From contig OU015652.1 of the NCBI GenBank assembly GCA_907165275.2, forward strand, positions 10,121,001 to 10,185,000: a stretch of 64,000 bases of DNA, given 5' to 3'. The DNA comes from Zygaena filipendulae (taxonomy: Eukaryota > Arthropoda > Insecta > Lepidoptera > Zygaenidae). A model generated the notes under the pieces. It saw only the letters and a list, made by a program, of their open reading frames with translations, searched no databases and was not told the DNA's origin. A program made the translations under genes and the position numbers. This document shows, one piece after another, positions 1-11,799 of the stretch (position 1 is the stretch's first letter; each line of letters starts with the position of its first letter).

Positions 1-17
1 CTTCTATACTAGGTATA

Positions 18-222
18 TCCATACTAATATTATAAAGAGGTATAAAGTTTGTGAGTTTGTGAGGTAATCTCTGGATCTACTGAACCGATTTTGAAAATTA
101 TTTTACCAATAGAAAGCCACATTATTTGTGAGTGTCATATTGCAACCCGGCTATATTGTAACCCGGAATTCCCGCGGGAGTCCGAAATTCGCGTGGGTGA
201 AACCACGGAGAACATCAGCTAG
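18..222 (+). mobile_element. Helitron-like element, second subfamily
   Basis: It starts TCCATACTAATATTATAAAG, has GTTTGTGAGTTTGTGAGG and TACTGAACCGATTTTGAAAAT, and ends with GTGGGTGAAACCACGGAG followed by CAGCTAG. Other members of this subfamily are at 20140-20290, 37376-37555 and 40630-40825. Confidence 0.6.
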
Positions 223-3200
223 CACCAAATCTATATTTATACTTATCATATTTTTATAATTTAACTATAAATAAGGTTGTACGTCTATATGTATAATTAA
301 AATTATTTATTAGTCTTAATATTACTTAGATATTATATTTTATCGAGAAATTATTTCCCGTTAGATTAGATCAAATAAACACGACATGATTAATCCGTAA
401 AGTTTATTGCCAACCACTGTCATTAAAATAGTGTGTCCAACATTATTTGCACACCGGGATTTTCCTCAACTTTCACTCCGAGAACGTGTTTACAAAATGC
501 AATCGTGTCGGTGCCGGTGGCATATCACAACATTGCAAAAGAATTCTCTTTAAGTCCAAAACTAAGTTACATTCGAGGAGGAAAACTTGAGACATTTTGT
601 AACTATAGGTAAGTATGGATCTTAGAGTTAATTAACATACTCGTAATTGGTAGGTATTAAATGGTATTGCGTGTGTTGCGACGTGTCATAATGTTTGTGT
701 ATAACTTTTCTTAGCTTAGCCAATGTTCAATAGTCAAATTATTATTTATAAAAATTGTGTTTTTAAGAACGCAACATTACGGCAAAATCGTAATTCAATT
801 CAAATCCGTCCCGCCAAAAAACGGTAACTATCCTATCGCAATAATATTAAAATTATAAAAGTATCCGTAAGTAGGTATCTCAGAAAAACATGTTACCTAT
901 ACCTACATTAGATCTGATATTATAATACATGAATGTTATTATAGAAGTACTGCAGTTGGTACCCACACAGTAGATAACTCATATATGGACATAGATAAAC
1001 AATAGTGTGTTAACCCACATTGGAGAAATTTTGAGTAAATTGTGTTTTAAAATTATAGAGTCATTTTCTGACAAGATTTTTTTATGTTTAACAATTTCTT
1101 AGTATTTAAACAATGTAAAAAGGTCAAAATAATAATTAAAAAACGTTCTACAACTCTTATTATAGCGGTCTATATCAATAACTTCATTTTGTGGGTTAAC
1201 ATGTTATTGCTTATCTGCATCGGTATAGGCACTAGGCACCATTAATGTTTTTATAATCGGTAGTTACGGGGTGGATCATGGATGGTGGTAGGATATTGAG
1301 CAAACATATGAGAGTATTTTGATGAAGTATGAGAACGCGGCTTTGAAAACGATATACTGTAGTTAATTAGGTGTATCTACCATTAGTTTCTGTAACAATT
1401 TTACTAATTATTATAATACCTACATTTATCTTAAACTCCCCAATAATCGCCCAGTGGTTGTTACTACATCTCAAAATATAAATCATTACTTATTAGTATC
1501 ATAAATGTGGAAGTGAGTTTTTTTTTCCAATATTTTTTTTCCAACATAGGGGGGTTACATTTTATCCTGGAATTCCAACGCTAACTCCGAAATTAGGCGG
1601 GTGTAAACTGCGGGAAACAGCTGGTATAGAAATATTTAGTAAGTTCTAGCTGTGCCCCGTGGTTTCACCCGCGTGAGTTTCGGAATTCCCGCAGGAACTC
1701 CAAAGTAACCTAAATTATTCCTTATAAGTATAACATCAGCTAATTAGCAGTGAAAGTCCCGACCAAATTGGTCCAACCATTTCGGAGATTCACCCGCGTG
1801 AGTTTCGGAATCCCCGCAGGATCTCTTTATATCAGGAACCTTTGCGGACGCAGACAGAACAACACGCCAAAGCTTCATCACAATCGGACCAATGGTTTAG
1901 AAACGCATAGAGGACAAACATAAATTTTTTTTGAAAGATTTAAAAAAAATAGTATTTTAAACTCATAGAAAAGCCTTTACTAATGCATAGGTACACGTGT
2001 AATGTGTAATTGCTAAGTGTTGTAACGCGATATGTCGTGTGAACTGTGAACTGACCATTGGCGACTGTAGACCTATTTGACTGTTGAGCCAGGAAATGGA
2101 ACTTGATAGAGTGGGATAACTAAATAATTGGTGCTCGAATAAGATTCCGGTGCTTCGACGAACTCAACTACTCAGTTTGGGTATTTTCAAAATCATACTC
2201 AAGCCGCAAATTGGGCTGACATAATATTTTGTTTTTATTTTTATTATCATTGCTATGTAATACCACAGCTAACCTTAATAATATCCTACGGTATCATCGG
2301 CAGAGCGTGGAATTTTGAACTTTATCATAAAAACTTGAAGATTCTTTCAACTGCTTCGTGGTTAGAATAGAAGATTTTATTATTTACATAATTTTTTTCT
2401 GTCTGTACAACATTTTGTTAGTTTATGAGAATGAACGTGAATGTAAGATGCGGTCTAGTCTCCACCAAATAGAGCCCATAAGTATATTAGTATTCTCACG
2501 ATTTCAAAACTAATATGTTAATGAAGACCATAACTAGAGGTCATGCTAGATAGTTTAATAACTAACATTTTAGGTAATAATCTCAAATAATTTTTGTTCA
2601 CTACTTTTTTCTGTATGAGATGTGTTAAAGTTGCATTTTTAACGAGTCGTAAGAAATGAAATAAAACCGACTTCGTTAAGAACACAATATACTGTGTCAA
2701 AATGTAGTTTTTATTTGTTTTAGTCCAAAACAAATTAAAGAAAAATATCTCAAAAGGTAGAAATAATAAGTTTTATTTTATGTATACTAGGTTCACTCAT
2801 ATAGGTATGTAAACTTATATATTTATATAAAAAATCATCAATGTGAATGTCCATACATAAGTAGGTATACAGCAACATCTTTATATGAGGTCGGTTAAGT
2901 ATGCCTTAGAAAATTAGTTAGCGTGGTTAGCTTGCCTACTAGAAGCTAATCATAAGCCATTTGATTCAGATCGTGAATCTATTCAATGAATATCGAATGA
3001 ATAAGATCGATTCGAGTCAAAAGATCTCGACATCCTTCCATCAGCACTACAGATCTTACCTCTATGATCAGCGTATAAAGTCCTTCAAAGCGATCCTTAA
3101 ACGTGGACGTTATAATATCCTTCAATTCTGGTAACCGCTGTCAATTGTTCGGAAGGTCAAGTGTGACCGCGCACCGCAATCAAAAATCGCGTATGCAATT

Positions 3201-3847
3201 GCCTCGGTCCATAACAATCTAGGAAAGGAAGTAATTCATGTAATTCATTGCTATTTCTGGTGATTGACGCATTTTATTAGACGAGGGATATAGGTACAGT
3301 AAAATTATCTAAATTGGTTTTTGCCGTGACTTACACCACGTTTTGTTACTGACCCCAATGCTCAACGTTTCCTGTTCCTTTGGTTTTAATATAGATTAAA
3401 CCATTTTGATGGATATTAGTCATCTCGAGACTGACTAGATCAAGATGGTAGATATAAAACCAATGCAGGTAATGTAAGCCACGAAAGAGCCTCCGATCCT
3501 TAGTTCGCACTGAGTACTAATTAAGGACTCACGAGTCACGACCTAAGGTAATAAACACACAGAAGGACATTGCTATTTATGTAAAAGATAAAACTGCAGC
3601 GCTCCTGCATCGATAAGGGTGTCTTGACATAAACCCCTGTTGCGACGGCCGATCGGTATAATGTATATGTATATGCTTGTATTGATATATGTGAGAAGAA
3701 CTTTATCGACACGTTTTTGTGTTTTACGTGAGTAGAGTTCGCCCTCACATTTTCTTAGAATCACATTATCACACACACATCGGGACATCGGGAATAGAAC
3801 CCCCACCATTGCGCTACCTAGAGATGACTTGTGCTAATCTTGCTTGT
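223..3847. other. No gene seen; AT-rich with Helitron-like copies near 1500-1930
   Basis: Only short frames without protein character, apart from the Helitron-like copies already listed. I see no RNA gene. Confidence 0.6.
1646..1926 (-). mobile_element. Helitron-like element(s), minus strand
   Basis: CTAGCTGTGCCCCGTGG at 1646 opens the copy. CACCCGCGTGAGTTTCGGAAT occurs twice (about 1667 and 1790), so two copies or an internal duplication are present. A plus-strand copy ends just before it at 1624 with the hairpin and CTGG. Confidence 0.55.
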
Positions 3848-4310
3848 ATTCCAAAAAGGAGGAGGTTCTATGTTCGATTGTATGTACTTTTTTTTTATGT
3901 ATGTTCATCGATTACTCGAAGACGGTTGGACCGATTTGGATTTTTTTTTTTGTTTGAAAGGGTAGGTATACTCCCAATTAGGTCCCATTGCCACCAAGTC
4001 GGGATCTGATGATGGGATCTTGGAGAAATCGAGGGAACTCTTCAAAAATTATAGGCACACCTATAGCGATTTGGGTATTTTTTATAGTAAATCGTTTATT
4101 TGCTTTCGGAAAGTAAAATTTGAAGAAGTGGAACTGATGATAAAGACCACAGATGGTCATCAGAACTACTAAATAAAAGGTATTTCACAGATTTCGATTC
4201 GTTAACTTTAATATGGTTTCTAAACAATTTATGCTCGTCACAATGTATATGGTGAAGTGGAACTGATGATGATGTACCAGGAGAACTCCTTAACAATTAA
4301 CGTCCCTGCG
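3848..4310 (+). repeat. Common lepidopteran dispersed repeat (AAAAAGGAGGAGG family)
   Basis: It has CCAAAAAGGAGGAGGTTC, a T-rich stretch, GGACCGATTTGGA, GATCTGATGATGGGATC, GAGGGAACTCTTC and GTGGAACTGATGAT in order. Related pieces are at 11598-11790 and 27361-27410. The class is uncertain; such 3' tails in moths are often LINE-derived. Confidence 0.5.
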
Positions 4311-4420
4311 TCGGGAAAAGCAATATTTTGTAAAAGGTGATGAGCAGTTGACATTAGGCTATTGTAACTTAGAGAAATTACGAACTAAGTCACTTAAAAG
4401 CGAGAAATAAACAAATTTTT

Positions 4421-4832
4421 AACAAAAAAATTAAACCGACTTCCAAAAACACAAAACTAAAAATCTAAAAATAAAAAGCTAAAAATAACAACATACCGAT
4501 TTAATCCAAAAGACAAAAACACACGTAATATTATTATTGGTTTGTGCTACCACTAATCGGTATGAAGTCGGTGACAAGCCAAATATGGAGGGGGTAGACG
4601 GGCTAAGTCGACTCGCACCACCAGCTTTTCGTGAACAGGACAACCCAAGTAAGCAGACACCAGCGGGCTTGTCACCGAATTCAAACCGATTAGTGGTTAG
4701 CACAAACCACCACGTTATGTCTATTACGTGTGTTTTTGTCTTTTGGATTAAATCGGCATGTTGTTATTTTTAGCTTTTTATTTTTAGATTTTTAATATTG
4801 TGTTTTTGGAAGTTGGTTTTAATTTTTTTGTT
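4421..4832. mobile_element. Foldback MITE with about 145-bp arms
   Basis: The arms 4421-4561 and 4685-4832 are reverse complements with small differences: from AACAAAAAAATTAAACCGAC through AAAAATAACAACAT and ATTTAATCCAAAAGACAAAA to CACTAATCGGT. The loop holds about 120 bases. The two similar frames on opposite strands arise from the palindrome. Confidence 0.8.
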
Positions 4833-5342
4833 AAAAAAATTTAAAATAGCTGTTCCTGGCGGTACCACCCGCACGTGTACGGAATACCCTCGGTAACGGT
4901 ATTTCACCCAGATGTAAAGTATCCTAAAAGTTAAGTCATTCGCGCTACTTACGTATACATGCCAATTTTCATTTAAATCCGTTTGGTATAGTTTTAAAGC
5001 ATTCAAACAAATCGAAGATAGAAAAGATAAAATGTATTGGAATAAATCACTAAATAGTATAAAATAAAGTAGCTCCCCTATGTATGCTTAGATGTTTAAA
5101 ACTACGATTTTGATGCGGCATTTTTTAATAGATAGAGTGATTCAAGAGGAAAGTTTATACACATAGTTTATCCTGAAATAGCTGCGGGAACTCCGAAATT
5201 ACCACGGATGAAACCGCGGGGGACAGCTAGTTAGTTAAAATTATTTAGGACTTTGCTTAAAAAAAAGTTAAGTCAATAGATAAGACCCGATTTTCAAACA
5301 GTAAGACAAAGGCGAACCTGAGATAAATTCAAAAGTGAAACT

Positions 5343-5664
5343 GGGCATGTGGACTAATTTTTATTTTTTAGTCCGTCTTATAGATTATTAAAAAATATTG
5401 GACACGTATTTTTTCTTTTTTTACGTAATCAAAAAATAACGGCGATATATTGAGTTGAAATTTCGCGTGACGTCACTATTCTGACAGTTTGTATGGCGGT
5501 TTTGGTTAGTGACGTCACGAGCCCCTCACCCTAAACTTTAATGCACTTTATATCTGTATATTTTAATTTATTTAAAAAAGCAAAAAATACGTGTCTATTG
5601 TTTTTTTTATTTTCTAACTGACGGACTAATTAGAATTTTGATTTTCAAAAGTAGTCCACATCCC
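5343..5664. mobile_element. Foldback MITE with two TGACGTCA sites
   Basis: The end GGGCATGTGGACTA pairs with TAGTCCACATCCC at the right. TAGTCCGTC and GACGGACTA form the inner arm. TATTGGACACGTATTTTTTC and its inverse are followed by CGTGACGTCAC (5467-5477) and GTGACGTCAC (5509-5518). About 322 bp; no coding frame. Confidence 0.7.
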
Positions 5665-6904
5665 TATTATTGGTGTATGGACTATCAGTTAAAAATAGCT
5701 ATCATCAACATAGTAGGTAGGTACCTTGAGTTAAATAAAATTAAACATAGTAACCTCTACAACCCTTCCGTTACACAAATTACCTACCATCTTCTAGGTT
5801 AAGTTGGTAGTTATTTTGTAATTATGGTTTAAAGAAGCATAATTTACATGAAATATTAGTCATGTACCTACCTATGACAACGAATATAATACAACTATCT
5901 TGTTGATTGTTTGTAGATAGGAGATGGACAAGACAATGGCTCGTTAAAAACAATAATTATAAAGTAAATAACTTTCTACTTAAATGACCAAATTATTACC
6001 AAAAGGAGGCTTAAGATTTCTAAGAAATCTCCCACAAGAAATAAAGAATGTCAATTATTATCACGAAAAAATTGATACATAACATTAATTTTAAGGAGTC
6101 AACATCACATCACGCCACTATCAATATGAAAATTGTACCTACCTAACATTGCTTTTACTTGCTAATAATTATTGTATCAACATAAGTAATATCTTTGTGG
6201 AGTACTGGAGAGTTGAAATACAGTCTTCGCTTAGTTCAACCTCCAGTTTCCTAAATGATAAGTACCTACTGTTATTGTTGTATAGTGTAATTATTGATCA
6301 TAATTTTATGTCGAAATTAACGAACTTTATTATTATTATTACATATTACATGACATGCTATAAAAAATCAACTATCTTCTAAAATATTTATTGTAATATT
6401 AAAAAAAACCTTTAAAATAATACATGCAGGGAGTTCAGTGAGCAGAATCCAAAATCACAATCTCAAAAGCAGAAGTTACGACACAAAGCATAAAACGCTA
6501 CCGGGCGACTCAAAGCGCTAACGCACTTACCAAAAATCACGTGTGCGGAGCCGCGGGAACAGGTATAGTTTTATTTTAATAGTATTATGAATATGTAAAA
6601 CTGAACGTGATTATAACGAGTGGTAGTAGTAGATACATACTTGCGTAAAATAGGCACGTTAGTTAAAATTCATTGGTGAATAATGAATATACAGTTAATT
6701 GCACATGTTTACCTTGCGCGTAACGAAACGTTAACCTGCGCTCGTACCATTGGATATTGAGTTCATATTGACCGACGCGACGGTTAGAGCGCAAGTTAAT
6801 AGATATACGTATACAAATGTTATTATAACCTGTACTTATAAAATACAGTATTATGAATTTCATATTTCCTAGTTCCTAGTTGCAATTCACCTTAAATATG
6901 ACCA

Positions 6905-7235
6905 AACAAACAATTTTATTTTTTTTATGTCATAGTTGGCAAACGGGTAAGTGGTACACCTGATGGTAAGTGATTACCGCCGCCCATGGACATCTGCTAC
7001 ACCAGAAAGTATGCAGGTGCGTTGCCGACCTGGAATCCCATGGTAACTGGTTTTTGGCGACAGATTTGCTGCTGAACTTGAAGGTGATAGCTAGTCAGCC
7101 GGGCACTAGACCGCCCTACTAGCATGCTATGGTGTCCTCACGATGTTTTGCTTCACCGACAGCTCAAGCTCATTGTTAGGGTTTGAACCTACGCCTTGCG
7201 GCGTTTGACCCGAGCTATCATCGATGTGATTTAGT
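6905..7235 (+). repeat. Dispersed repeat (GGCAAACGGG family)
   Basis: It contains GGCAAACGGGTAAGTGG, ACACCTGATGGTAAGTGATT, ACCGCCGCCCATGGAC and GGTTTGAACCTACGCC. An inverted fragment is at 13448-13515 and a partial copy at 19618-19682 (TTGGCGACAGATTT, GAAGGTGGTAGCTAGCC). Unclassified; no intact frame. Confidence 0.55.
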
Positions 7236-7524
7236 TGTTTTTTTTACTTTTTCGCCCGATGCCAGCGGCATTTCCGCTCTGAGCTGAAGAGAAATAAACC
7301 TACTGGGCAAGACAATACCCAGCGATAACGCACATCTTTCTTCAATTGGCCCCCTACATCGCGGATAAACCTCTTTGTTTCAGAGCCCCAAGTCGCCCCC
7401 TTACAACAAATCTATATGGTCAATTTATTATATTTACTCAATGCCCAACACCGCGCCGCTGCTCGTGTGTTACCGAAATTCCCCACATGCATCGATATAC
7501 TCACATACTCTGAAAAAGCCGATC

Positions 7525-7759
7525 AGTGGAGCTAGGATGCACAACATGATAAAATTTTATCGAGTCATTTTATCGATTCTCGTCGACATAATAAATATCG
7601 TTTTGTCTACCAGTGGTAAAAATGTTTAACCGAATCTAGTCTTAACTCAATACCCCACTACTGCACTTTTTTGCTTGGACGCCCACAAATATTTGTCGTG
7701 TCGACAATTTTATCTTTCGTTCGATAAACATATCATGTTGCGCATCCTAGCTCCGCAGG
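7525..7759. mobile_element. Foldback MITE, same family as the one hosting the BEL element
   Basis: It starts CAGTGGAGCTAGGATG, and the right end reads as the inverse (CATCCTAGCTCCGCAGG). The inner arm TAAAATTTTATCGAG and CATTTTATCGATTCTCGTCGACA match the arms at 48032-48089. The copy is more diverged, and its centre contains about 90 bases of AT-rich filler. No clear target duplication. Confidence 0.7.
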
Positions 7760-7902
7760 CGTAGAATCGGTAACAGAGCGGTAACAAGAGGTTTATGTGG
7801 AGACCCATATATACTAGCCTCCGTTACCGCTATTTCAGCAGCTGAGTCAGCGTTACGCTGCGGGGTGCCTTTTATGAGGTATCTGCCTCTTTCCTTGGCA
7901 TC

Positions 7903-7933
7903 AACGTTACGTTAACGTTAACGTTAACGTTAG
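7903..7933 (+). repeat. Short ACGTTA-type hexamer repeat
   Basis: Repeats of ACGTTA (self-complementary TAACGTTA steps) form a short hexanucleotide tract. Confidence 0.7.
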
Positions 7934-7999
7934 TCCATCTAGCATTTTACCGTTTTTTACCTTTAACGGTATACAACCTGAGGTTTCAAAATCCTGGAC

Positions 8000-10981
8000 A
8001 TGCCTGGTAATGAGAAATTAAAAACTACTCGCAAGCAAAAATGCCACCTACAACGTCGATACGATTATTCGGTTATCAAAAGAAAATTAATATAGAGACG
8101 AAAATTTGGACAAAAGGCTCGGCATCAGGTTACCAAGGGCCAAGCACTTGAGCACGCTCGGAACACAGCTGTAGTTAACTGCCATACTAGGGTTGGCAAT
8201 CATAAAATCGGTGCTGCGGGGTTACTTTGAAACTCAATTTACCTATGTTAATCCTTGCTGCGTATATATTATAGATATATGTATATAGGATTACATGTCC
8301 TCTTACCTAAATATCCAGCAAACTTTTCAAAAAAGACATGAACATTGAGGTAAAAGAAATGATTATTCTACTGCTTGTAGTATCGCTTGCCAGTTTAAGA
8401 AGGCTCTTAAAAGTATAAAAAAGCTCGAAATCCAAAACTACATATAAGACATTTTGAAGACTCGAAAGTCGAAGTGAAACCTGCAGTCTTTTGTGTTACA
8501 AAATTTATTTAAGTCGTAAATGCACAGAAATAATGAGGAGTTAAAATCTCCAGGTAACCAAATCGTGATGTATCGCTTAGTGCGACAAAAAATCTCGGAA
8601 TTCTTAAAAGCTTTTGAGAATAAACATGGGTGATTAAAAAAAAAACTGTTACAGAGTTCATAGACTGTCATAAAGGATTAGGTCCTTCGCGACGGGAAGC
8701 TTAAAGAGGTAGCCCTTATCTGAAGCAGTTTCAACAGCCGAGTGTAGACAACTCGAGTGGACCCGCTACGGAGTGGGGCGTCGACTGTCACTAAACATTT
8801 CACGTTCTACCGCGAAGCAAGCATACCGCGCGCGCGCAGCTTTTACGAAGAAGAGTATAGAAAAAAGTTCGCATTTCATATTCCAATTTTAAAATGTTTA
8901 TAATGAAAGTGTTGAGGTGAAAGATATTTTTTTATAAATGTGAATTAAATATCGGTGGTTTTCTTTTGTTTTGGTTTGAACCAGTGAATTGATATTTAGT
9001 GGCGGATTTTTTTCGTAATCAAGAGTGACAATCCTTTGATTAAGAAGGTAAATTCCTTAGTTATTATTATTAGTTACCTACCTAATCACTAGATTTAATT
9101 AATAAAATATATGTATACTATGATTTACGCATTCAAAGAACAATATACATAAATAAAAATGAATCATTATTTTCCTTGATCACGGCATTACGCGTGAACG
9201 ACTGGACCAATTTTGCTAATTCTTTTTTTGTTATGTTTGTTATTGTAAGGAAAACAATAATATGAAAGAATTTTGGAGTTACTGAGGGAAATCCGAAACT
9301 CACGTGGGTGAAACCGCAGGGCACAGCTGGTTGTTTATAGAAATCTTACCCACCGTATAATATTAAAGATGCTGTTATGTAGGTACAATAAAGCAATATG
9401 GCTAAATAATTTTTTATACCTTTATAGGTAAATATTGAGTGAGCTAAAACTGATATGAGATCTTGATGTAACCGTGAACCTATCTACTTGGTTATGTTGT
9501 GATAAATTTTCTCTTTCAGTGAGGCCTTGCGTTTTATTCGATGCGGTCGTAAGATCAAATCTAAATAGATAGATACAACAGAGTTTCAGTTCATATTATA
9601 TAGGTTATATTGGTTACCTATACCTAATATTGATTTTCATTAGTTGTGATTAACCTTCAACAAATTAAGTAGGGAAGTATAGATTTGAGCACTGATACAA
9701 AATTGTATAAAGTAGGTAAATCAACTATTACTTACCTATTTCCTAATAGGGTTTCCTAATATTGGACCTCTAATCCAAAGTACTATCTAAACTATTGTTT
9801 GATTAAAATACCATTCTGAAAGTTTAGTGTATCTAAACAATTAAGGACAAAATGCCAGTTTGAAAATTGTATATACCTAAGCAGGTACAGAATAAAATAA
9901 AATAACGTTGTTTGCTACAAGACGAATTTCCCAATAGTACACGTTCACGGCTCATTAAATGAAACAATAGTCAATACACAAAAATCGTCATACTTATGTA
10001 GGTAGGTACATACATAAATATAGTATTTGACCAGAATTTTGTACGGCTATAGAAAATGGTACAGTGTGTTGAGCTAACTAAAGTCACCCTGTTGATAAAT
10101 ACCTACTCAGCACGCGCGTGTTCAACATATTGTGTAATCCACTTAATAGCAACTTTGCCAAAGTAACCCGCACATTTTCCTCATAAAAACCATCTGCAAT
10201 CTTTTCTCTATTTTACTTTATTTTATTTTTATTTTATTCTTTCATACGAAAATAAATGTTGTGTGGCATTTTATATCGATATGAATGAAAGTAATAAAAC
10301 TTAATTAGGGGTACACACATTTATAATAATCTGTAAAGTACCATTGTTAATTAAAAGCAGCAGGTACTCTTTTGAATCAGACCAGAGATCTAATAAACCA
10401 TCGACATCTCCAAAAATAGTATCATTCGTCAACAATTGTACAAGTCTTAAATCAATTTTGATACAGATAAATTACTGTATCCTACTGACCTCTGATCTCG
10501 TGGTAAATGCCGACAGCGTCTATTCACAAGGGTCCAATACTACTAAGGCTGGTATAGGTCCCTCCTTCACCGTACGTTGGCCCTTGTCCAGGCAGCTTCG
10601 TATTACGTCTGTATGTACATAATATTACGATTGCCGCTATTATCCTTACTCTGTACCCATATTCATATTACACGGTAAACAGCCATGGCCTATGGCGCCT
10701 GCGCCTTGCCTCAGTTGCATACAAAGTAACGTAACGTTATCCGAGATAAGTCATCACAAGGAAAGTAGGTGAGGCCGTGCAACTGCGACAGTGATTATAC
10801 AAGATGCAATCGCACTGGTACAACTTGATTAATTATGCGATTATGATATGCGTAACCAGTGTTGCCAGAACCGATTAGAAGATTTAAAGTGATCCCCTTA
10901 GAATATTTAGTAGTTTATGGCCAAATATGGCTAGATACATACACGCAGATACTATGAACTCACGTCAACATTAAAATGTCC
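8000..10981. other. No gene seen; one Helitron-like 3' end at 9330
   Basis: A plus-strand Helitron-like copy ends at 9330 (GTGGGTGAAACCGCAGGGCA, CAGCTGG). The rest is AT-rich, apart from the GC-richer spot at 8690-9047. Confidence 0.5.
8690..9047 (+). promoter_or_regulatory. Candidate promoter / 5' untranslated exon
   Basis: A locally GC-richer stretch (GGAGTGGGGCGTCGACTGTC, ACCGCGCGCGCGCAGC) with no repeat match, ending in a good donor-like AAG|GTAAAT at 9047/9048. It could supply an upstream exon for the Patched-related gene. Sequence alone does not prove it. Confidence 0.2.
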
Positions 10982-11327
10982 CAATTAAAATATTTATTTT
11001 TCAGAAAAATAAATACTTACTAAGTAAATATTATATTTATTATTTATTATATTATATTTACTTAGTAATTACTAACAAGAAGATTGTTATTAGTACCTAG
11101 TGTGTTTGTAGGTATCAAAATAGTTAATTGAGCATCACTAAAATTCAAATTAAGCAATTAAAATATTTATTTTTCAGAAAAATAAATACTTACTAAGTAA
11201 ATATTATATTTATTATTTATTATATTATATTTACTTAGTAATTACTAACAAGAAGATTGTTATTAGTACCTAGTGTGTTTGTAGGTATCAAAATAGTTAA
11301 TTGAGCATCACTAAAATTCAAATTAAG
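10982..11327. repeat. Perfect tandem duplication, 173-bp unit
   Basis: 10982-11154 and 11155-11327 are identical by eye. Each unit has an inner palindrome (TACTAAGTAAATATTATA and its inverse). No coding potential. Confidence 0.9.
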
Positions 11328-11597
11328 CACTAACCAAAGTTCACACGAAACACAAAGATAACGTAACGATGCTGTTCAAGAAAGAAAATTTTGTTGTGTA
11401 TGTTTTATGTTATTCGTGCTCAGGCCGCGAAACGTCCCTAAATTGCGTCTTTGTGGTGGTACAATGGATGGGTCTCACTTGTTGCACCATGTCAGGTGGT
11501 TTCGGCCCCGTCTTTTGTTATAAGTTTAATGCAAGCAGCTTAGAGCAAATGCGGAGGATTTTCGCTATAATATTCGAAATAAAAATATTTTTAAGCG

Positions 11598-11790
11598 ACT
11601 TTAAAAAGGAGGAGGATATGTATGTTCGGTCATAACTTATACTCATATATACGTAGATGGATTTGCAAAATCCTTTTTTGTTCGAAAGGGGTTTATCTTG
11701 AAATGATCTCATTTAAATTTCATATAGATCTGATGATGAGTTTCGGAGACATATAAGGGAACTCTTAAAGTCGGTAGATTTTTTTTTTGA
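11598..11790 (+). repeat. Dispersed repeat, second copy of the AAAAAGGAGGAGG family
   Basis: TTTAAAAAGGAGGAGG, TGTATGTTCGG, GATCTGATGATGAG and AGGGAACTCTTAAAG follow in the same order as at 3848-4310. No coding capacity. Confidence 0.45.
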
Positions 11791-11799
11791 TAAAATTTT

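Noticed and set aside
4479..4773. Similar 74- and 78-residue frames on both strands
   Set aside because: The palindromic arms of a foldback MITE produce both; no domain is recognisable.
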